DNA of 64,000 bases from Oceanobacillus halophilus (GCF_003628505.1 NZ_RBZP01000001.1:496001-560000), one strand, 5' to 3'; positions 17,359 to 27,266 are shown, numbered from the stretch's first letter. Translations and numbers: made by a program. Notes: generated by a model not told the origin, from the sequence alone.

Positions 17359-18114
17359 TTATGGATCCATATTAATTTTCATCTCTTTTAATATCTTTTT
17401 CTCAAGTCTGGATACCTGTACTTGAGAAATACCTAACCTTTCAGCTACTTCTGTTTGAGTTTGATCTTTATAATACCTCAAGAATATAATTAAACGCTCG
17501 CGTTCGCTGAGATTTTTTATAGCCTCTTGTAAAGTTAGTTTTTCAAACCATTTCGTATCTTGGTCTGCAATCTGGTCAAGCAAAGTAATTGGATCTCCGT
17601 CATTTTCAAATACAGTTTCGTGTATAGAATGTGGTGATTTCGATGCTTCTTGCGCATGAACCACTTCTTCGGGTGTAATTTCTAACGCTTCAGCTATCTC
17701 ATTTACAGTAGGAGACCTACCAAATTGTTTCGTTAATTCATCTTTCTTTTTCCTTATCTTATTTCCGACTTCCTTTAATGAACGACTCACCTTCACACTG
17801 CCATCATCTCTAATGAAACGTTGAATTTCTCCAATAATCATTGGAACTGCATAGGTAGAAAATCTTACATCATAAGAGAGATCGAATTTATCAATGGATT
17901 TTATTAACCCAATACTCCCGATTTGAAACAGATCATCTGGATCATACCCTCTGTTAATAAAACGTTGGACAACAGACCAAACAAGTCGAATATTTCGCTC
18001 GACTAAAATATCACGCGCATCTTTATCACCTTGTTGACTTTGAAAAATATATTCTTTTACTTGTTCATCTGTTAAGGTCTCTTCACTTTTACTCTTTTTT
18101 ACGTTTACATTCAT
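17359..18114 (-). CDS. sigF: Forespore RNA polymerase sigma factor SigF
   Basis: Sigma-70-family factor that starts the forespore programme. About 251 residues. The second ATG (18114) is preferred: AGGAAG stands 7 bases upstream, whereas the ATG at 18120 is too close to it. Region 2 is seen in RNIRLVWSVVQRF and DDLFQIGSIGLIKSIDKFD, and region 4 in the helix-turn-helix TEVAERLGISQVQVSRLEKK. It directly follows spoIIAB, its anti-sigma factor. Confidence 0.97.
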   Translation of the reverse strand: MNVNVKKSKSEETLTDEQVKEYIFQSQQGDKDARDILVERNIRLVWSVVQRFINRGYDPDDLFQIGSIGLIKSIDKFDLSYDVRFSTYAVPMIIGEIQRFIRDDGSVKVSRSLKEVGNKIRKKKDELTKQFGRSPTVNEIAEALEITPEEVVHAQEASKSPHSIHETVFENDGDPITLLDQIADQDTKWFEKLTLQEAIKNLSERERLIIFLRYYKDQTQTEVAERLGISQVQVSRLEKKILKEMKINMDP

Positions 18115-18125
18115 CGGCATACTTC

Positions 18126-18566
18126 CTAATTATATACCGTCTTTGATTTTACAAGTTGCTTTTTCATACATAGCTTTGTTCCTTCAGTAGGCGAAGATGT
18201 CACCTTAACAGAGTCCATGAAGTTTTCAATTATGGTAAAACCCATTCCAGATCTTTCCAATTCGGGTTTGGATGTATAAAGTGGTTGTCTTGCTTTTTCG
18301 ATATCACCAATGCCTATTCCGGTGTCTTGAATGATTAGTTCAATCTCACCATTATCAATTACACATTTAATTTTAATCTTATGATCAGGCTCGTTATTGT
18401 AACCATGGATAATCGCATTGGTTACTGCCTCTGAGACTACCGTTTTAATCTCTGTTAGTTCATCCATAGTAGGATCTAATTGTGTAATAAAAGCACCTAC
18501 CGTAACCCTTGCAAATGCCTCATTCTCACTAATACTAGAAAATTCAACTACCATTTCATTTCTCAT
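18126..18566 (-). CDS. spoIIAB: Anti-sigma F factor SpoIIAB
   Basis: Binds and inhibits SigF and also phosphorylates SpoIIAA; a GHKL-type serine kinase of 146 residues. ATP-site motifs are visible: [13 protein letters not shown] (N box), DTGIGI (G1) and [14 protein letters not shown] (G2). Its ATG overlaps the spoIIAA stop as ATGA, with GGGGGTGG upstream. Confidence 0.97.
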   Translation of the reverse strand: MRNEMVVEFSSISENEAFARVTVGAFITQLDPTMDELTEIKTVVSEAVTNAIIHGYNNEPDHKIKIKCVIDNGEIELIIQDTGIGIGDIEKARQPLYTSKPELERSGMGFTIIENFMDSVKVTSSPTEGTKLCMKKQLVKSKTVYN

Positions 18567-18916
18567 GAAGCCACCCCCAAAGTTTCTAATGCAAATGCTT
18601 CACTTTCTGCTAGTCTTACGATTTTAAACAGACCAGACATTTCAAACAAACGTTTGATTGATGGGGAGATGGAGCAAACAACCATCTCTCCTCCTAACTG
18701 CAGCACTTCTTTATACCTTCCCAAAATAACTCCTAAACCTGAACTATCCATGAATGTTACATGTTCTAGATTTAAAATAACATGCTTAATTGGGTTGGTA
18801 TATATCATATCCTTCCATTTATCTCGTAAACTCTCCGCTTCATGATGATCTAATTCACCAGAAAGTCTAACAATTAACACATCTTCTTTTACATCAAACA
18901 TTGAATGAAGCCCCAT
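18563..18916 (-). CDS. spoIIAA: Anti-sigma F factor antagonist SpoIIAA
   Basis: STAS-domain protein of 117 residues; its unphosphorylated form releases SigF from SpoIIAB in the forespore. The phosphorylation site is S58 in M-D-S-S-G-L-G. Start ATG with GAGGAGG upstream. It is read with spoIIAB and sigF, either from its own SigH-type promoter or through from dacF. Confidence 0.97.
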   Translation of the reverse strand: MGLHSMFDVKEDVLIVRLSGELDHHEAESLRDKWKDMIYTNPIKHVILNLEHVTFMDSSGLGVILGRYKEVLQLGGEMVVCSISPSIKRLFEMSGLFKIVRLAESEAFALETLGVAS

Positions 18917-18949
18917 TTCATTTCCTCCTCACTTTGTTGTGTATATTTC

Positions 18950-18979
18950 TTTTTCTTTATAGAAAGGGCTAATTCCTGC
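18950..18979 (-). promoter_or_regulatory. Candidate SigH promoter for spoIIAA-spoIIAB-sigF
   Basis: On the minus strand GCAGGAATT, 12 bases, AAAGAAAAA. The -35 fits the SigH pattern RNAGGAWWW; the -10 has one mismatch to RNNGAATWW. B. subtilis spoIIA is transcribed by SigH from this position. Confidence 0.45.
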
Positions 18980-19024
18980 TTTATGACAAAAGAAGTACTT
19001 ATTCGCCTAAATTAGAAGATGTTC

Positions 19025-20200
19025 TTAATATTTCGCCATTTCTTGCAGTGTTCGCTTTAATAATGTAAAATACTTGGCATTCTTGACATCCTTTTCTACT
19101 GTTAAAGCTACTTTAGAAATAATTTCTTTGTCATTCTTAACGATAAGTGTACCGACTTCTTCCCCTTTACTGATTGGGAGTGTTAAATCTTCTTTTAGAC
19201 TTATTTCAGTTGAGACATTTTCAGTCGATTCCCCTTTTTTATGTAAAGTGCTTACGGATTCTGGAACAATGACATCAATATTTTTATCTTCTGCTTTAAT
19301 CATTTCTAAATTGGACACTACCTCATCTTTTTCAAACAGCTGGTGTGTTTCGTATTGATTAAAGGCAAAGTCTAGCATATTGGAAATAGTAGCATTTCTT
19401 TCTTTTGTTGTATCTGCTCCCATCACTACAGCTACAACGCGCATATCATTTTTTTCAGCAGTTGCCGTTAGACAATATTTCGCTTCATTTGTATAACCAG
19501 TTTTTAAGCCATCAACTCCCGGATAATGCCTTACTAATTTATTTGTATTAACTAACCAGAATTCGTTATCCTGACCTTTTCTTAAATAATCTTCGTATAT
19601 AGATGTATAATTTGTTATCTCTTCATACTTTAGTAATTCTTTCGCAATCATTGCCATATCATAAGATGTACTGTAATGATCATCTACAGGTAAACCTGTA
19701 GTATTTTGAAACTTCGTATTTTTTAATCCAAGTTCTTTAACCTTATCATTCATTTTTTTTACAAAGGCTTCTTCGCTGCCAGAAATTCTTTCTGCTAAAG
19801 CGACACTTGCATCATTACCGGAAGCTACTGCTACACCTTTCAGTAAATCATCCACAGACATCTCTTCTCCTGCTTCCAGAAATATTTGTGAACCTCCCAT
19901 AGAAGCAGCACGTTCACTTATACGGATCATTTCATCTTTTTTTAACTCCCCTTGATCAATTGCCTCCATAATTAGTACCAAAGTCATTAATTTAGTCATG
20001 CTAGCAGGAGGAAGTTTTTCATTTGCGTTTTTATCATAGAGAATGTTTCCTGTATCCCGCTCAATTAAAATGGCTGACTTAGCATCAGGTGCTAAGTTTA
20101 CAGAGTCTTCCCCTTCTGTATTCTCTTCACCATAAACAGGAAAAGCTGCAGCTACTGATAGTGAAAATATCATGCTAACAATTAGTATATACTTTTTCAT
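19025..20200 (-). CDS. dacF: Sporulation D-alanyl-D-alanine carboxypeptidase DacF
   Basis: S11-family penicillin-binding carboxypeptidase made in the forespore that helps set cortex cross-linking. The start at 20200 (GGAGG upstream) gives a 391-residue precursor with a signal peptide ending near AAAFPVYG. Active-site motifs: S67-M-T-K70, S-G-N (VASGNDASVA) and K-T-G (GLKTGYTNEA). C-terminal PBP5-type domain (about 290-370) and an amphipathic end. It precedes spoIIAA, as in B. subtilis, and has a clear SigF promoter. Confidence 0.95.
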   Translation of the reverse strand: MKKYILIVSMIFSLSVAAAFPVYGEENTEGEDSVNLAPDAKSAILIERDTGNILYDKNANEKLPPASMTKLMTLVLIMEAIDQGELKKDEMIRISERAASMGGSQIFLEAGEEMSVDDLLKGVAVASGNDASVALAERISGSEEAFVKKMNDKVKELGLKNTKFQNTTGLPVDDHYSTSYDMAMIAKELLKYEEITNYTSIYEDYLRKGQDNEFWLVNTNKLVRHYPGVDGLKTGYTNEAKYCLTATAEKNDMRVVAVVMGADTTKERNATISNMLDFAFNQYETHQLFEKDEVVSNLEMIKAEDKNIDVIVPESVSTLHKKGESTENVSTEISLKEDLTLPISKGEEVGTLIVKNDKEIISKVALTVEKDVKNAKYFTLLKRTLQEMAKY

Positions 20201-20230
20201 AGTTTTACCTCCAACACTCAATATAATTTT

Positions 20231-20259
20231 AGTTTTCCCATATCACGTTTGAAATATAC
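20231..20259 (-). promoter_or_regulatory. SigF promoter of dacF
   Basis: On the minus strand GTATA, 15 bases, GGGAAAACT. This is a full match to the SigF consensus GYATA-N15-GGNNANANT. It ends about 30 bases before the dacF start. The rest of the 20260-20523 gap holds only the inverted repeat listed next. Confidence 0.85.
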
Positions 20260-20455
20260 TTTCGAAAAGAACAAAAATAGGCTAAAACAAAGCTATATTT
20301 TTACCATTTCTAAAGCTTGGAGTTATTATATTTGAACAAATGTAGGGTTAAGGTTGAAATGCAACACTCTATTAGAAAAGAGCCTTCTAAAAATATATAT
20401 TAAGCGAACAGTTATAATTTCTGCTCAGACAAATTTATTTGGTGTACAGCAAATA

Positions 20456-20484
20456 ATCCGAACTGTTGTACGAACAGTTCGGAT
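20456..20484. repeat. 12-bp perfect inverted repeat after pdp
   Basis: ATCCGAACTGTT (20456-20467) and AACAGTTCGGAT (20473-20484) with a 5-base loop, 40 bases beyond the pdp stop. Probably the terminator of the deoB-pdp transcript, but only a weak T-rich tail follows. Confidence 0.55.
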
Positions 20485-20523
20485 ATCATCTTGACAAAAA
20501 ATGTTCCTGTATCTTTCCACCAA

Positions 20524-21821
20524 TTATTCTCCGATAGTGTCATAAATTAGAGTTGGTTGGGTTACTTTTTCTGGTGATATAATTATATTATTATATAGTT
20601 TTTCTTCCACATCTTTTATTGATTCAGTGTTTGAATATACAGTAAGAAGCGATTCACCTTTTTGCACTTGATCACCAATTTTCTTTTTCAAAACAATTCC
20701 TACAGCTAAATCTATTTCAGATTCTTTCGTAGCTCTTCCAGCACCGAGCATCATCGCTGCTGTACCAACTTCATCCGCTACCATTTCCGAAATAAACCCA
20801 GAAAATTTTGCAGGTAACTCTATTTCATGAGTTGTTGTGGGAAGCATATTTGGATTGTCCACTACACTGGAATCCCCGCCTTGGGACTCAAGAAATATTT
20901 TAAATTGTTCCAGTGCTCTACCATTGCTAATATTTTCTTCTAATAATGATCTGGCCTCAGCAGCATTTTTGGCTTTATTTGCTAGCACCACCATTTGGCT
21001 ACCTAATGTAAGGCATAGTTCTGTTAAATCTTCTGGTCCTTCTCCTTTTAATGTATCAATAGCTTCTTTCACCTCTAGCGCATTCCCTATGGCAAAACCC
21101 AGTGGTTGATTCATATCAGATATAATAGCTATCGTTCTCCTCCCAACTTGTTCCCCAATAGCAACCATAGCTTTTGCCAACTCTCTAGAATCGTCCTGTT
21201 TTTTCATAAACGCGCCTGAACCTGTTTTTACATCTAGAACAATTGCATCTGCTCCGGATGCAATTTTTTTACTCATAATCGAACTGGCAATCAACGGTAT
21301 GGAATTTACGGTTGCAGTAACATCCCTAAGACCATAAAGTTTTTTATCAGCTGGTGTTAGATTTCCTGTTTGACCAACCACTGCAACTTTATTTTTATTT
21401 ACTAGGCGAATAAACTCTTCACTTGTAATTTAAATCCAGGTACTGATTCTAACTTATCAATGGTACCACCCGTGTGCCCTAGCCCTCTTCCACTCATTTT
21501 GGCGACTGGAACTCCACATGATGCTACTAATGGTGCAAGGATTAATGTAGTGGTGTCTCCCACCCCACCGGTTGAATGTTTATCCACTTTAATACCTTCG
21601 ATTGCTGAGAGATCAATCTTATCTCCGGATTCAACCATTGCTTGAGTTAAACTTGCACGTTCTTCTTCTGTCATGTCTTGAAAATAAATAGCCATTAATA
21701 ATGCACTGACTTGATAATCCGGAATATCACCTTTTGTGTATCCATTAACAAAGAATTCTATTTCCTTTGCTGATAAGTTTTCTCCGTTTCGCTTTTTCTC
21801 AATAATGTCATACATTCTCAT
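20524..21821 (-). pseudogene. pdp: Pyrimidine-nucleoside phosphorylase, frameshifted
   Basis: Would cleave uridine and thymidine with phosphate. The two parts read as one Pdp of about 432 residues if one base is restored. The first part (to a TAG at 21402) has [20 protein letters not shown] and [12 protein letters not shown]. The second resumes with [20 protein letters not shown] and runs through [12 protein letters not shown] to the true C terminus at 20524. The break is at 21421-21425: the minus strand reads TTACAAGTGAAG where TTACAAAGTGAAG would keep the frame, a one-base loss in an A run. The start at 21821 follows GAGGTG. Either a recent inactivation or an assembly error. Confidence 0.85.
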
Positions 21822-21835
21822 GCTTGTCACACACC

Positions 21836-21991
21836 TCATTTCTTAATCTGTTCATATGGGATTATAATTGGGATTTCTATTTCTTCCGCAAGAACGCCTA
21901 AGCCTGGTCCTAATCTTAAACCGATTTTTGAAGAACGAGATTATTTATACGTTATAAAGTTTCTTGCTTCTGTAATCCAAGATTTTTCCAT
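21836..21991 (-). pseudogene. pupG: Purine nucleoside phosphorylase remnant
   Basis: A start remains (ATG at 21991 after GGAGG): MEKSWITEARNFITYK, then an in-frame stop, then RSSKIGLRLGPGLGVLAEE and IPIIIPYEQI in the same frame, ending at TGA 21836. This matches the N-terminal ~50 residues of PupG/DeoD-type purine nucleoside phosphorylases (compare the usual KIGLILGSGLGxLAEEIE). The remaining ~220 residues are gone and the sequence passes directly into pdp. It lies between deoB and pdp, where pupG belongs. This is true gene decay (an internal stop and a large deletion). Confidence 0.85.
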
Positions 21992-22005
21992 ATTCCTCCA
22001 CCTCT

Positions 22006-23184
22006 CTACTTAATGTCCTTTAAGAAACTTGTGCCATAATCAGGCATTTTAGTTTGAAAATTATCAGCTATTGTTGCTCCTATATCTGCAAAAGTTTTCC
22101 GAATCGGTAGATGGTTCCCTTCTTTTATACGATTATGATATACAAGGAGTGGAACAAATTCTCTTGTATGATCGGTACCATGGTGTGTAGGATCGTTTCC
22201 GTGATCTGCAGTAATAATTAATAAATCATCTTCCTTAAGCAGCTCTAAAACTTCTGGTAATCGCCTATCATATTCTTCCAATGCTTTACCATAACCTACT
22301 GGATCACGACGATGTCCATATTTAGCATCAAAGTCAACTAAGTTTAAGAAGCTAAGACCTGTGAACTCCTTTTTCATTGATTCTATTAATTTGGTCATTC
22401 CGTCATCATTATTGACAGTTCTAACTGCTTCTGTAACTCCCTCTCCATCATAAATATCCGATATTTTACCTAAAGCAATTACATCAAAATTACTATCTTT
22501 CAATTCATTCATAACTGTTCTATCAAAAGGTTTTAAAGCATAATCATGACGATTAGAAGTGCGCTCAAATGATCCAGCCTGCCCAATGAATGGACGGGCA
22601 ATAACTCGACCAACCATATATTTTTCATCAAGTGTTAATTTACGAGCGTATTCACAAATATCATATTGTTCTTCTATTGGAATAACCTCTTCATGAGCAG
22701 CAATTTGTAATACAGAATCTGCTGATGTATATACAATTAAAGCACCAGTTTTTATATGTTCTTCACCTAATTCTTCAATAATCGCTGTACCTGAAGCAGG
22801 TTTATTTCCAATTACTTTACGCCCTGTTTTTGCTTCTAGATTATCAATTAACTCTTTAGGAAAGCCATCTGGAAATGTTCGAAACGGCTGCTCTATATTT
22901 AAACCCATGATTTCCCAATGTCCTGTCATTGTATCTTTCCCATTTGAAGCTTCTTGCATCTTGGTATAATGCGCTTTTGGTTTCTCTGCTTTATCAATAC
23001 CCTGAATTTCACGGATATTACTTAAACCCAAGTTTCCCATATGAGGCATGTGAAGACCGTTCATCCGTTCAGCAATATGGCCTAAAGTATCTGCTCCTTT
23101 ATCATCAAATTTTTCTGCGTCTGGGGCCTCACCAACACCAACAGAGTCCATGACTATTAAAAAAATCCGCTTAAATTTATCCAT
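22006..23184 (-). CDS. deoB: Phosphopentomutase
   Basis: Interconverts (deoxy)ribose 1-phosphate and 5-phosphate in nucleoside salvage; also called drm. 392 residues of the alkaline-phosphatase fold: metal-binding start [15 protein letters not shown], the phosphorylated threonine region [14 protein letters not shown], and the C-terminal metal motifs [26 protein letters not shown] precedes the ATG. It is the only intact member of the deoB-pupG-pdp group here, so its normal supply of sugar 1-phosphate from nucleosides may be lost. Confidence 0.97.
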   Translation of the reverse strand: MDKFKRIFLIVMDSVGVGEAPDAEKFDDKGADTLGHIAERMNGLHMPHMGNLGLSNIREIQGIDKAEKPKAHYTKMQEASNGKDTMTGHWEIMGLNIEQPFRTFPDGFPKELIDNLEAKTGRKVIGNKPASGTAIIEELGEEHIKTGALIVYTSADSVLQIAAHEEVIPIEEQYDICEYARKLTLDEKYMVGRVIARPFIGQAGSFERTSNRHDYALKPFDRTVMNELKDSNFDVIALGKISDIYDGEGVTEAVRTVNNDDGMTKLIESMKKEFTGLSFLNLVDFDAKYGHRRDPVGYGKALEEYDRRLPEVLELLKEDDLLIITADHGNDPTHHGTDHTREFVPLLVYHNRIKEGNHLPIRKTFADIGATIADNFQTKMPDYGTSFLKDIK

Positions 23185-23323
23185 AATAAAAAACCTCCCA
23201 AATATTATATTCCCTATCCTAAGAGGATATATGTAATATAATATAGGAGATTTTCATATATCTTGAATATTAGTTATAATTGTTACCATTCGACATATTC
23301 AACACAACTCGAATCGCTCATTA

Positions 23324-23349
23324 TTGTGGTATTAGATTGTGGTATTAGA
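23324..23349. repeat. Tandem 13-bp duplication
   Basis: TTGTGGTATTAGA occurs twice head to tail (23324-23336 and 23337-23349) in the 240-base gap between deoB and xerD. Nothing else is identified in that gap. Confidence 0.6.
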
Positions 23350-23425
23350 TTTGAGATGTAGGGTCTATTGACTTCCGGTTTGGGCAGTCCTGCACACCTT
23401 AGTGAATTAGGACATGAAGTGCAAG

Positions 23426-24316
23426 CTAAGCTCTAGGATGATATGTTTTATACATATCTTTTAATCTAGTTTTCGTAACATGAGTATAAATCTGCGTAGT
23501 TGATATGTCCTCATGTCCTAGCATTTCCTGTACTATCCGTAAATCTGCACCATTCTCTAATAAGTGTGTAGCAAAGGAATGCCTTAATGTATGCGGGGTA
23601 ATCTTTTTGTTAATTCCGGCATCTAGTGCAATCTTTTTTAGTACTTTCCAAAATCCCTGTCTAGATAAGGGCCTGCCATGCTGATTAACAAATAAGATAT
23701 TAGTCGTATTGTTTTTTACAAGTTTATTTCTTGCGGTCTGTATATATAAATCGATTGCTTTAATAGCAACTTCTCCAATAGGTACAATTCGTTCTTTGGA
23801 TCCCTTGCCGAAACACTGAACGAATCCCATTTCCAAGTGTAAATCACTCACATTTAAGGTAATCAGTTCACTTACGCGAAGTCCTGTGGCATACATCAAT
23901 TCAAACATTGCTTTATTTCGAATAGATAAGGGTGAATTAGTATGTATAGAAAGAAGTGCTTCTATCTCTGATTGAGATAAAACATCTGGAAGTTTTCTTT
24001 CTTTTTTTGGTTTTTCAACATGTAGACTGGCGTCCTGATGAACAATTTGCTCGCGTACCAAAAATTGATGAAAAGAACGTATAGAAGATATATGCCTTGA
24101 TATGGTGGCACTAGATTTCCCACTATCTTTCAGCATATAGAGAAAACTTATAATATCGTTACGGCTAACTATGTCCCAGGATGATTTCTGAACTTCTTTT
24201 GCAATATAATAAGTATACTCTTTTAAATCACGTTCATATGATTTCAAGGTGTTGTCTGATAGTCCTTTCTCAATTCGTAAAAAATGCATATAATCTTCCA
24301 TTGCATTATTTAGCAT
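23426..24316 (-). CDS. xerD: Site-specific tyrosine recombinase XerD
   Basis: Resolves chromosome dimers at dif with XerC (ripX in B. subtilis). 296 residues: an N-terminal SAM-like core-binding domain (1-90) and a catalytic domain with R147 (GLRVSELI), K173 region, H242-x-x-R245 ([12 protein letters not shown]), H268 ([14 protein letters not shown]) and nucleophile Y277. Start ATG after AGGGGA. Located between yqzK/fur and deoB as in Bacillus. Confidence 0.97.
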   Translation of the reverse strand: MLNNAMEDYMHFLRIEKGLSDNTLKSYERDLKEYTYYIAKEVQKSSWDIVSRNDIISFLYMLKDSGKSSATISRHISSIRSFHQFLVREQIVHQDASLHVEKPKKERKLPDVLSQSEIEALLSIHTNSPLSIRNKAMFELMYATGLRVSELITLNVSDLHLEMGFVQCFGKGSKERIVPIGEVAIKAIDLYIQTARNKLVKNNTTNILFVNQHGRPLSRQGFWKVLKKIALDAGINKKITPHTLRHSFATHLLENGADLRIVQEMLGHEDISTTQIYTHVTKTRLKDMYKTYHPRA

Positions 24317-24319
24317 GTT

Positions 24320-24526
24320 CTATTCCCCTAATCTAAAAAATAGATTTATTTTCTCTAAAACATCTTCATCTGAGTTAAATACTTTTACAGATGGCCCTTC
24401 AGGCTGATCATATTTGTGGTAATTTTCATATTCTGCATGCATCATTTTTAAACCAAAATAAAATAAGCATGTACAAATAGAAAAAATCACAAAAACTTTT
24501 ATCGTATCCCATACTAATTGTTTCAT
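24320..24526 (-). CDS. yqzK: YqzK-family small membrane protein
   Basis: 68 residues with one membrane segment (about 8-27, VFVIFSICTCLFYFGLKMM) and a polar tail. Size and position between fur and xerD match the YqzK/DUF4227 family; function unknown. It ends 3 bases before xerD and is probably co-transcribed with it. Confidence 0.85.
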   Translation of the reverse strand: MKQLVWDTIKVFVIFSICTCLFYFGLKMMHAEYENYHKYDQPEGPSVKVFNSDEDVLEKINLFFRLGE

Positions 24527-24734
24527 ATGGCATATCTCCTCTAAAAATAGTAGTTTCCTACTTTAAAGATATGCCAAAATCAAATCACATTATACATGTA
24601 GTTCTTTAGAAATTTAAAATTCTGCTAATTAAATGTAACCTTTTGTATTTGTTTTCGTCAGATTTGTTTAATCCGCAGTCTATAGAAAATATGAAATAAA
24701 TGCATGTTACAAAAAGCCATAATCTTTCTGAAAA

Positions 24735-24788
24735 GAACCTAAAAATAAAAACCCTTTTTCAAATGAAAAAAGCGGGTTTTTAGGTTCC
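24735..24788 (-). terminator. Terminator of fur
   Basis: A long AT-rich hairpin: AAAAACCC with GGGTTTTT near the loop and GAACCTAAAAA with TTTTTAGGTTC outside it, with T runs on the minus strand. It begins 3 bases after the fur stop; the remaining 200 bases to yqzK show nothing else. Confidence 0.75.
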
Positions 24789-24790
24789 TT

Positions 24791-25249
24791 TTATTCGGTT
24801 GCCTTAACCGCAGCTGTCTGACATTGTTTACATACACCATGAAAGGTTAAACGGTGATCCTTTACTTGAAATCCCCAATCTTTTTGTACGATTCTCTCTA
24901 CATCTTCTAATAAGTCATTTTCAATTTCTTCAACTGATCCACATTCTATACATACAAGATGGTGATGAAAATGTTTTGCTCCTTCTTTACGTAAATCATA
25001 GCGAGAGACACCATCACCAAAATTTATTTTATCAACGATTTTCAATTCTGATAAAAGCTCTAACGTACGATAAACAGTTGCTAAACCTATTTCTGGTGCT
25101 TTTTCTTTAACTAATAAATAAACATCCTCTGCACTGAGATGGTCTTCTTCACGTTCCAGTAAAACACGGACGGTTGCTTCTCTTTGCGGTGTTAGTTTAT
25201 AACTTTGTGAATGCAGCTGTTTTTTAATTCGCTCAATCCGATGTTCCAT
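24791..25249 (-). CDS. fur: Ferric uptake regulator Fur
   Basis: Iron-responsive repressor of uptake genes. About 152 residues from the ATG at 25249 (GAGGGGAG upstream); a start at 25309 would add a tail not found in the family. N-terminal winged helix (LTPQREATVRVLLE), metal site HFHHHLVCIECGS and the structural zinc cysteines C-x-x-C in both CIEC and CKQC. Position beside xerD and spoIIM points to Fur rather than PerR or Zur, though the three are hard to separate by motif. Confidence 0.9.
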   Translation of the reverse strand: MEHRIERIKKQLHSQSYKLTPQREATVRVLLEREEDHLSAEDVYLLVKEKAPEIGLATVYRTLELLSELKIVDKINFGDGVSRYDLRKEGAKHFHHHLVCIECGSVEEIENDLLEDVERIVQKDWGFQVKDHRLTFHGVCKQCQTAAVKATE

Positions 25250-25354
25250 AACACGTCGCTCCCCTCGTACCATCTTCTTTATTATATGCACTGTTAAAAC
25301 CACTGTCAAAAATATTACTAGATTTTATTTATAATAATTATAACCTAATTTACA

Positions 25355-25996
25355 TTATTGATAAAACGATCGAATTAATGCAGACATCGATCCGTTAGCT
25401 ACATATGCTTCAATACCTGATGCAAGCATGGATGCGAGTAATAATATCGAAAATGTTAACATGTATTTTCCAAAGGGCTGGAAAATAGGACCTGTGGGCC
25501 TTCTCGAAAATAATTTATTTAATAATCTTAACGAGAAAACCATTGATAGGGTTCCAGCGATAATGTAAATGGGGATGATAATAAGATTTTGTGGTGCTAT
25601 TGATAATGCTGAAAGAAAAAGCCCTTTTAAACCAAGTTGATTAACCAGAAAACCGACAGAAAAACCAACAACCAATCCTTTAACATAAAGTAATATCCAA
25701 ACTATCGGAAGCCCTATTACTGATAATCCTAGTAAAAATAATAGACTAAGGTATTTAGCATGGTAAAGAAAACTTTCTTTTAAGATTAGGATGTTATCAA
25801 TAGCATGACCATCCACTATTTGATTAAAAAAACGTTCCAAATAGAAAAATAGTTCCTGTTTTTGCACGAAATTCATACTATTAACTATTATAGCACCAAA
25901 TATAATTCCCGTTAAAAATAAAATGGTCATAAATAAGTAAATAATAGCATGATCTTTTACATGATTTATAATGTCAGTTCTGTTGTTATTATACAT
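25355..25996 (-). CDS. spoIIM: Stage II sporulation protein M
   Basis: Membrane component of the SpoIIDMP engulfment complex in the mother cell. 213 residues, five or so membrane segments, conserved core LYVKGLVVGFSVGFLVNQLG and ALSIAPQNLIIIPIYIIAG. ATG after GGAGG. A SigE-like promoter lies upstream; adjacent to fur as in B. subtilis. Confidence 0.95.
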   Translation of the reverse strand: MYNNNRTDIINHVKDHAIIYLFMTILFLTGIIFGAIIVNSMNFVQKQELFFYLERFFNQIVDGHAIDNILILKESFLYHAKYLSLLFLLGLSVIGLPIVWILLYVKGLVVGFSVGFLVNQLGLKGLFLSALSIAPQNLIIIPIYIIAGTLSMVFSLRLLNKLFSRRPTGPIFQPFGKYMLTFSILLLASMLASGIEAYVANGSMSALIRSFYQ

Positions 25997-26031
25997 CGGA
26001 ATCCTCCATTCAAAGATGATACTTATATTAA

Positions 26032-26060
26032 AAACTATGAAGAATTCCGATTGAAAATAC
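26032..26060 (-). promoter_or_regulatory. Candidate SigE promoter of spoIIM
   Basis: On the minus strand GTATTTT, 14 bases, CATAGTTT. This fits the SigE pattern at 5 of 7 and 6 of 8 positions, 36 bases before the spoIIM start. Confidence 0.45.
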
Positions 26061-26095
26061 CAAAAACTATATTTTTTTCTACTTAAATAGAAATT

Positions 26096-27262
26096 CTATT
26101 CGTATGTAACACTTCCATATTTTCCGCCACCACCTGCTTTTACCATAAGTTTCCCTTCTCTCATAGCAATGATAGAACGTGCTAGTTTTTCTGGGACAAC
26201 CTCCAATAATTCATTTAATGAAGCATGATGAATAACATTCATCTCTGTCTTAAATCGGTGTAACAATTTTTGAAATGTCTTAGGTCCAAGTGATGGTAAA
26301 TATTCAAGTGGAACCTGATATAAGTATGGAGGTCTTTTTCTTTCAACCTGTGTTGCATCGGCCAATTCTTGAATTCTGTCGAACACGCCCTTGATGATTT
26401 TTTTTGAACCACAGTTTGAACATACTCTTTTTTCTGGAGACAGATGCTTTAAACATTCATTACAAACAGTGGTGTGGTATTTTCCCAACCTTGGGTCCAT
26501 CCCATAATTTCGTATTATTCCTCTTCCTTCAACCTCATGGAGCGCCCAATAAAACTCCTTAAAAGATGGTTCTTTCATTGCTATTTCCTGGTATTCACGG
26601 GCTATTTTCGCTAAGGAATGTGCATCGGAGTTGGTTACAAATGAATAATCATGAAGTTCCGTTATCTGGTCTGCCATATAGGTATCCGAACTAAGCCCTA
26701 ATTCAATTCCATCTATTAAATCATGATCAAAAACTTCTTGAAGTGACTTATTTACTCCTTTTCCAAACAAACTTTTAAAAGGTGTAAAAACATGTGCTGG
26801 GATAAATAAGCCTTCTAATTCTTTCACCTTATATTGTAATTCCTTGGCAGTCCCATAGTACCTTTGAGAACTAAGGGTAATATTCTTCATTTTTAAAGTT
26901 AGCCATTCTGAAAAGTAAGCTATATACTCCAATTTAGGGAAAAAACAGAGAACATGAATTGGACCTTTACAGTTTTCGTCATAGATTTCTATTTCCGAAC
27001 CTAAAAGCAATGTTACCTCTTCAAATCGAATCCCACCCTCAGCAAGTTCGTATGCTTGACCTGCTAAAATAAGATTCTTAATTTCCTGCTGCACTGCAGG
27101 CGCATGACAATCAATGACTCCGATTAAATCTAACCCTTTATTTCTACTGGATTCTTTTAATATATTTGTTAATGTTAAGCTTTTTGCTCCAGTTATCTTA
27201 ACTGGTTTATTATACATATCACGTCCAATATGAATATGCATATCTGCAAAAAATGAGTTCAA
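26096..27262 (-). CDS. Endonuclease Q family protein (YqxK-like)
   Basis: 388 residues. N-terminal PHP-type metal phosphoesterase domain (DMHIHIGRD at 7-15, further histidines at CHAP, PAHVF and NSDAHSL), then a zinc ribbon (C-x2-C near VCNECL and C-x2-C in VCSNCGSK) and a C-terminal helix-hairpin-helix region. This is the layout of EndoQ, which nicks DNA 5' to deaminated bases in archaea and some bacilli (B. subtilis YqxK). Start appears to be TTG at 27262 after GGAAGG. It lies 4 bases downstream of nudF, a possible two-gene unit for damaged-nucleotide handling. Confidence 0.85.
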   Translation of the reverse strand: MNSFFADMHIHIGRDMYNKPVKITGAKSLTLTNILKESSRNKGLDLIGVIDCHAPAVQQEIKNLILAGQAYELAEGGIRFEEVTLLLGSEIEIYDENCKGPIHVLCFFPKLEYIAYFSEWLTLKMKNITLSSQRYYGTAKELQYKVKELEGLFIPAHVFTPFKSLFGKGVNKSLQEVFDHDLIDGIELGLSSDTYMADQITELHDYSFVTNSDAHSLAKIAREYQEIAMKEPSFKEFYWALHEVEGRGIIRNYGMDPRLGKYHTTVCNECLKHLSPEKRVCSNCGSKKIIKGVFDRIQELADATQVERKRPPYLYQVPLEYLPSLGPKTFQKLLHRFKTEMNVIHHASLNELLEVVPEKLARSIIAMREGKLMVKAGGGGKYGSVTYE

Positions 27263-27266
27263 GCGA

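Noticed and set aside
23324-23349. CRISPR-like repeat
   Set aside because: Only two 13-base copies with no spacer; a simple tandem duplication.
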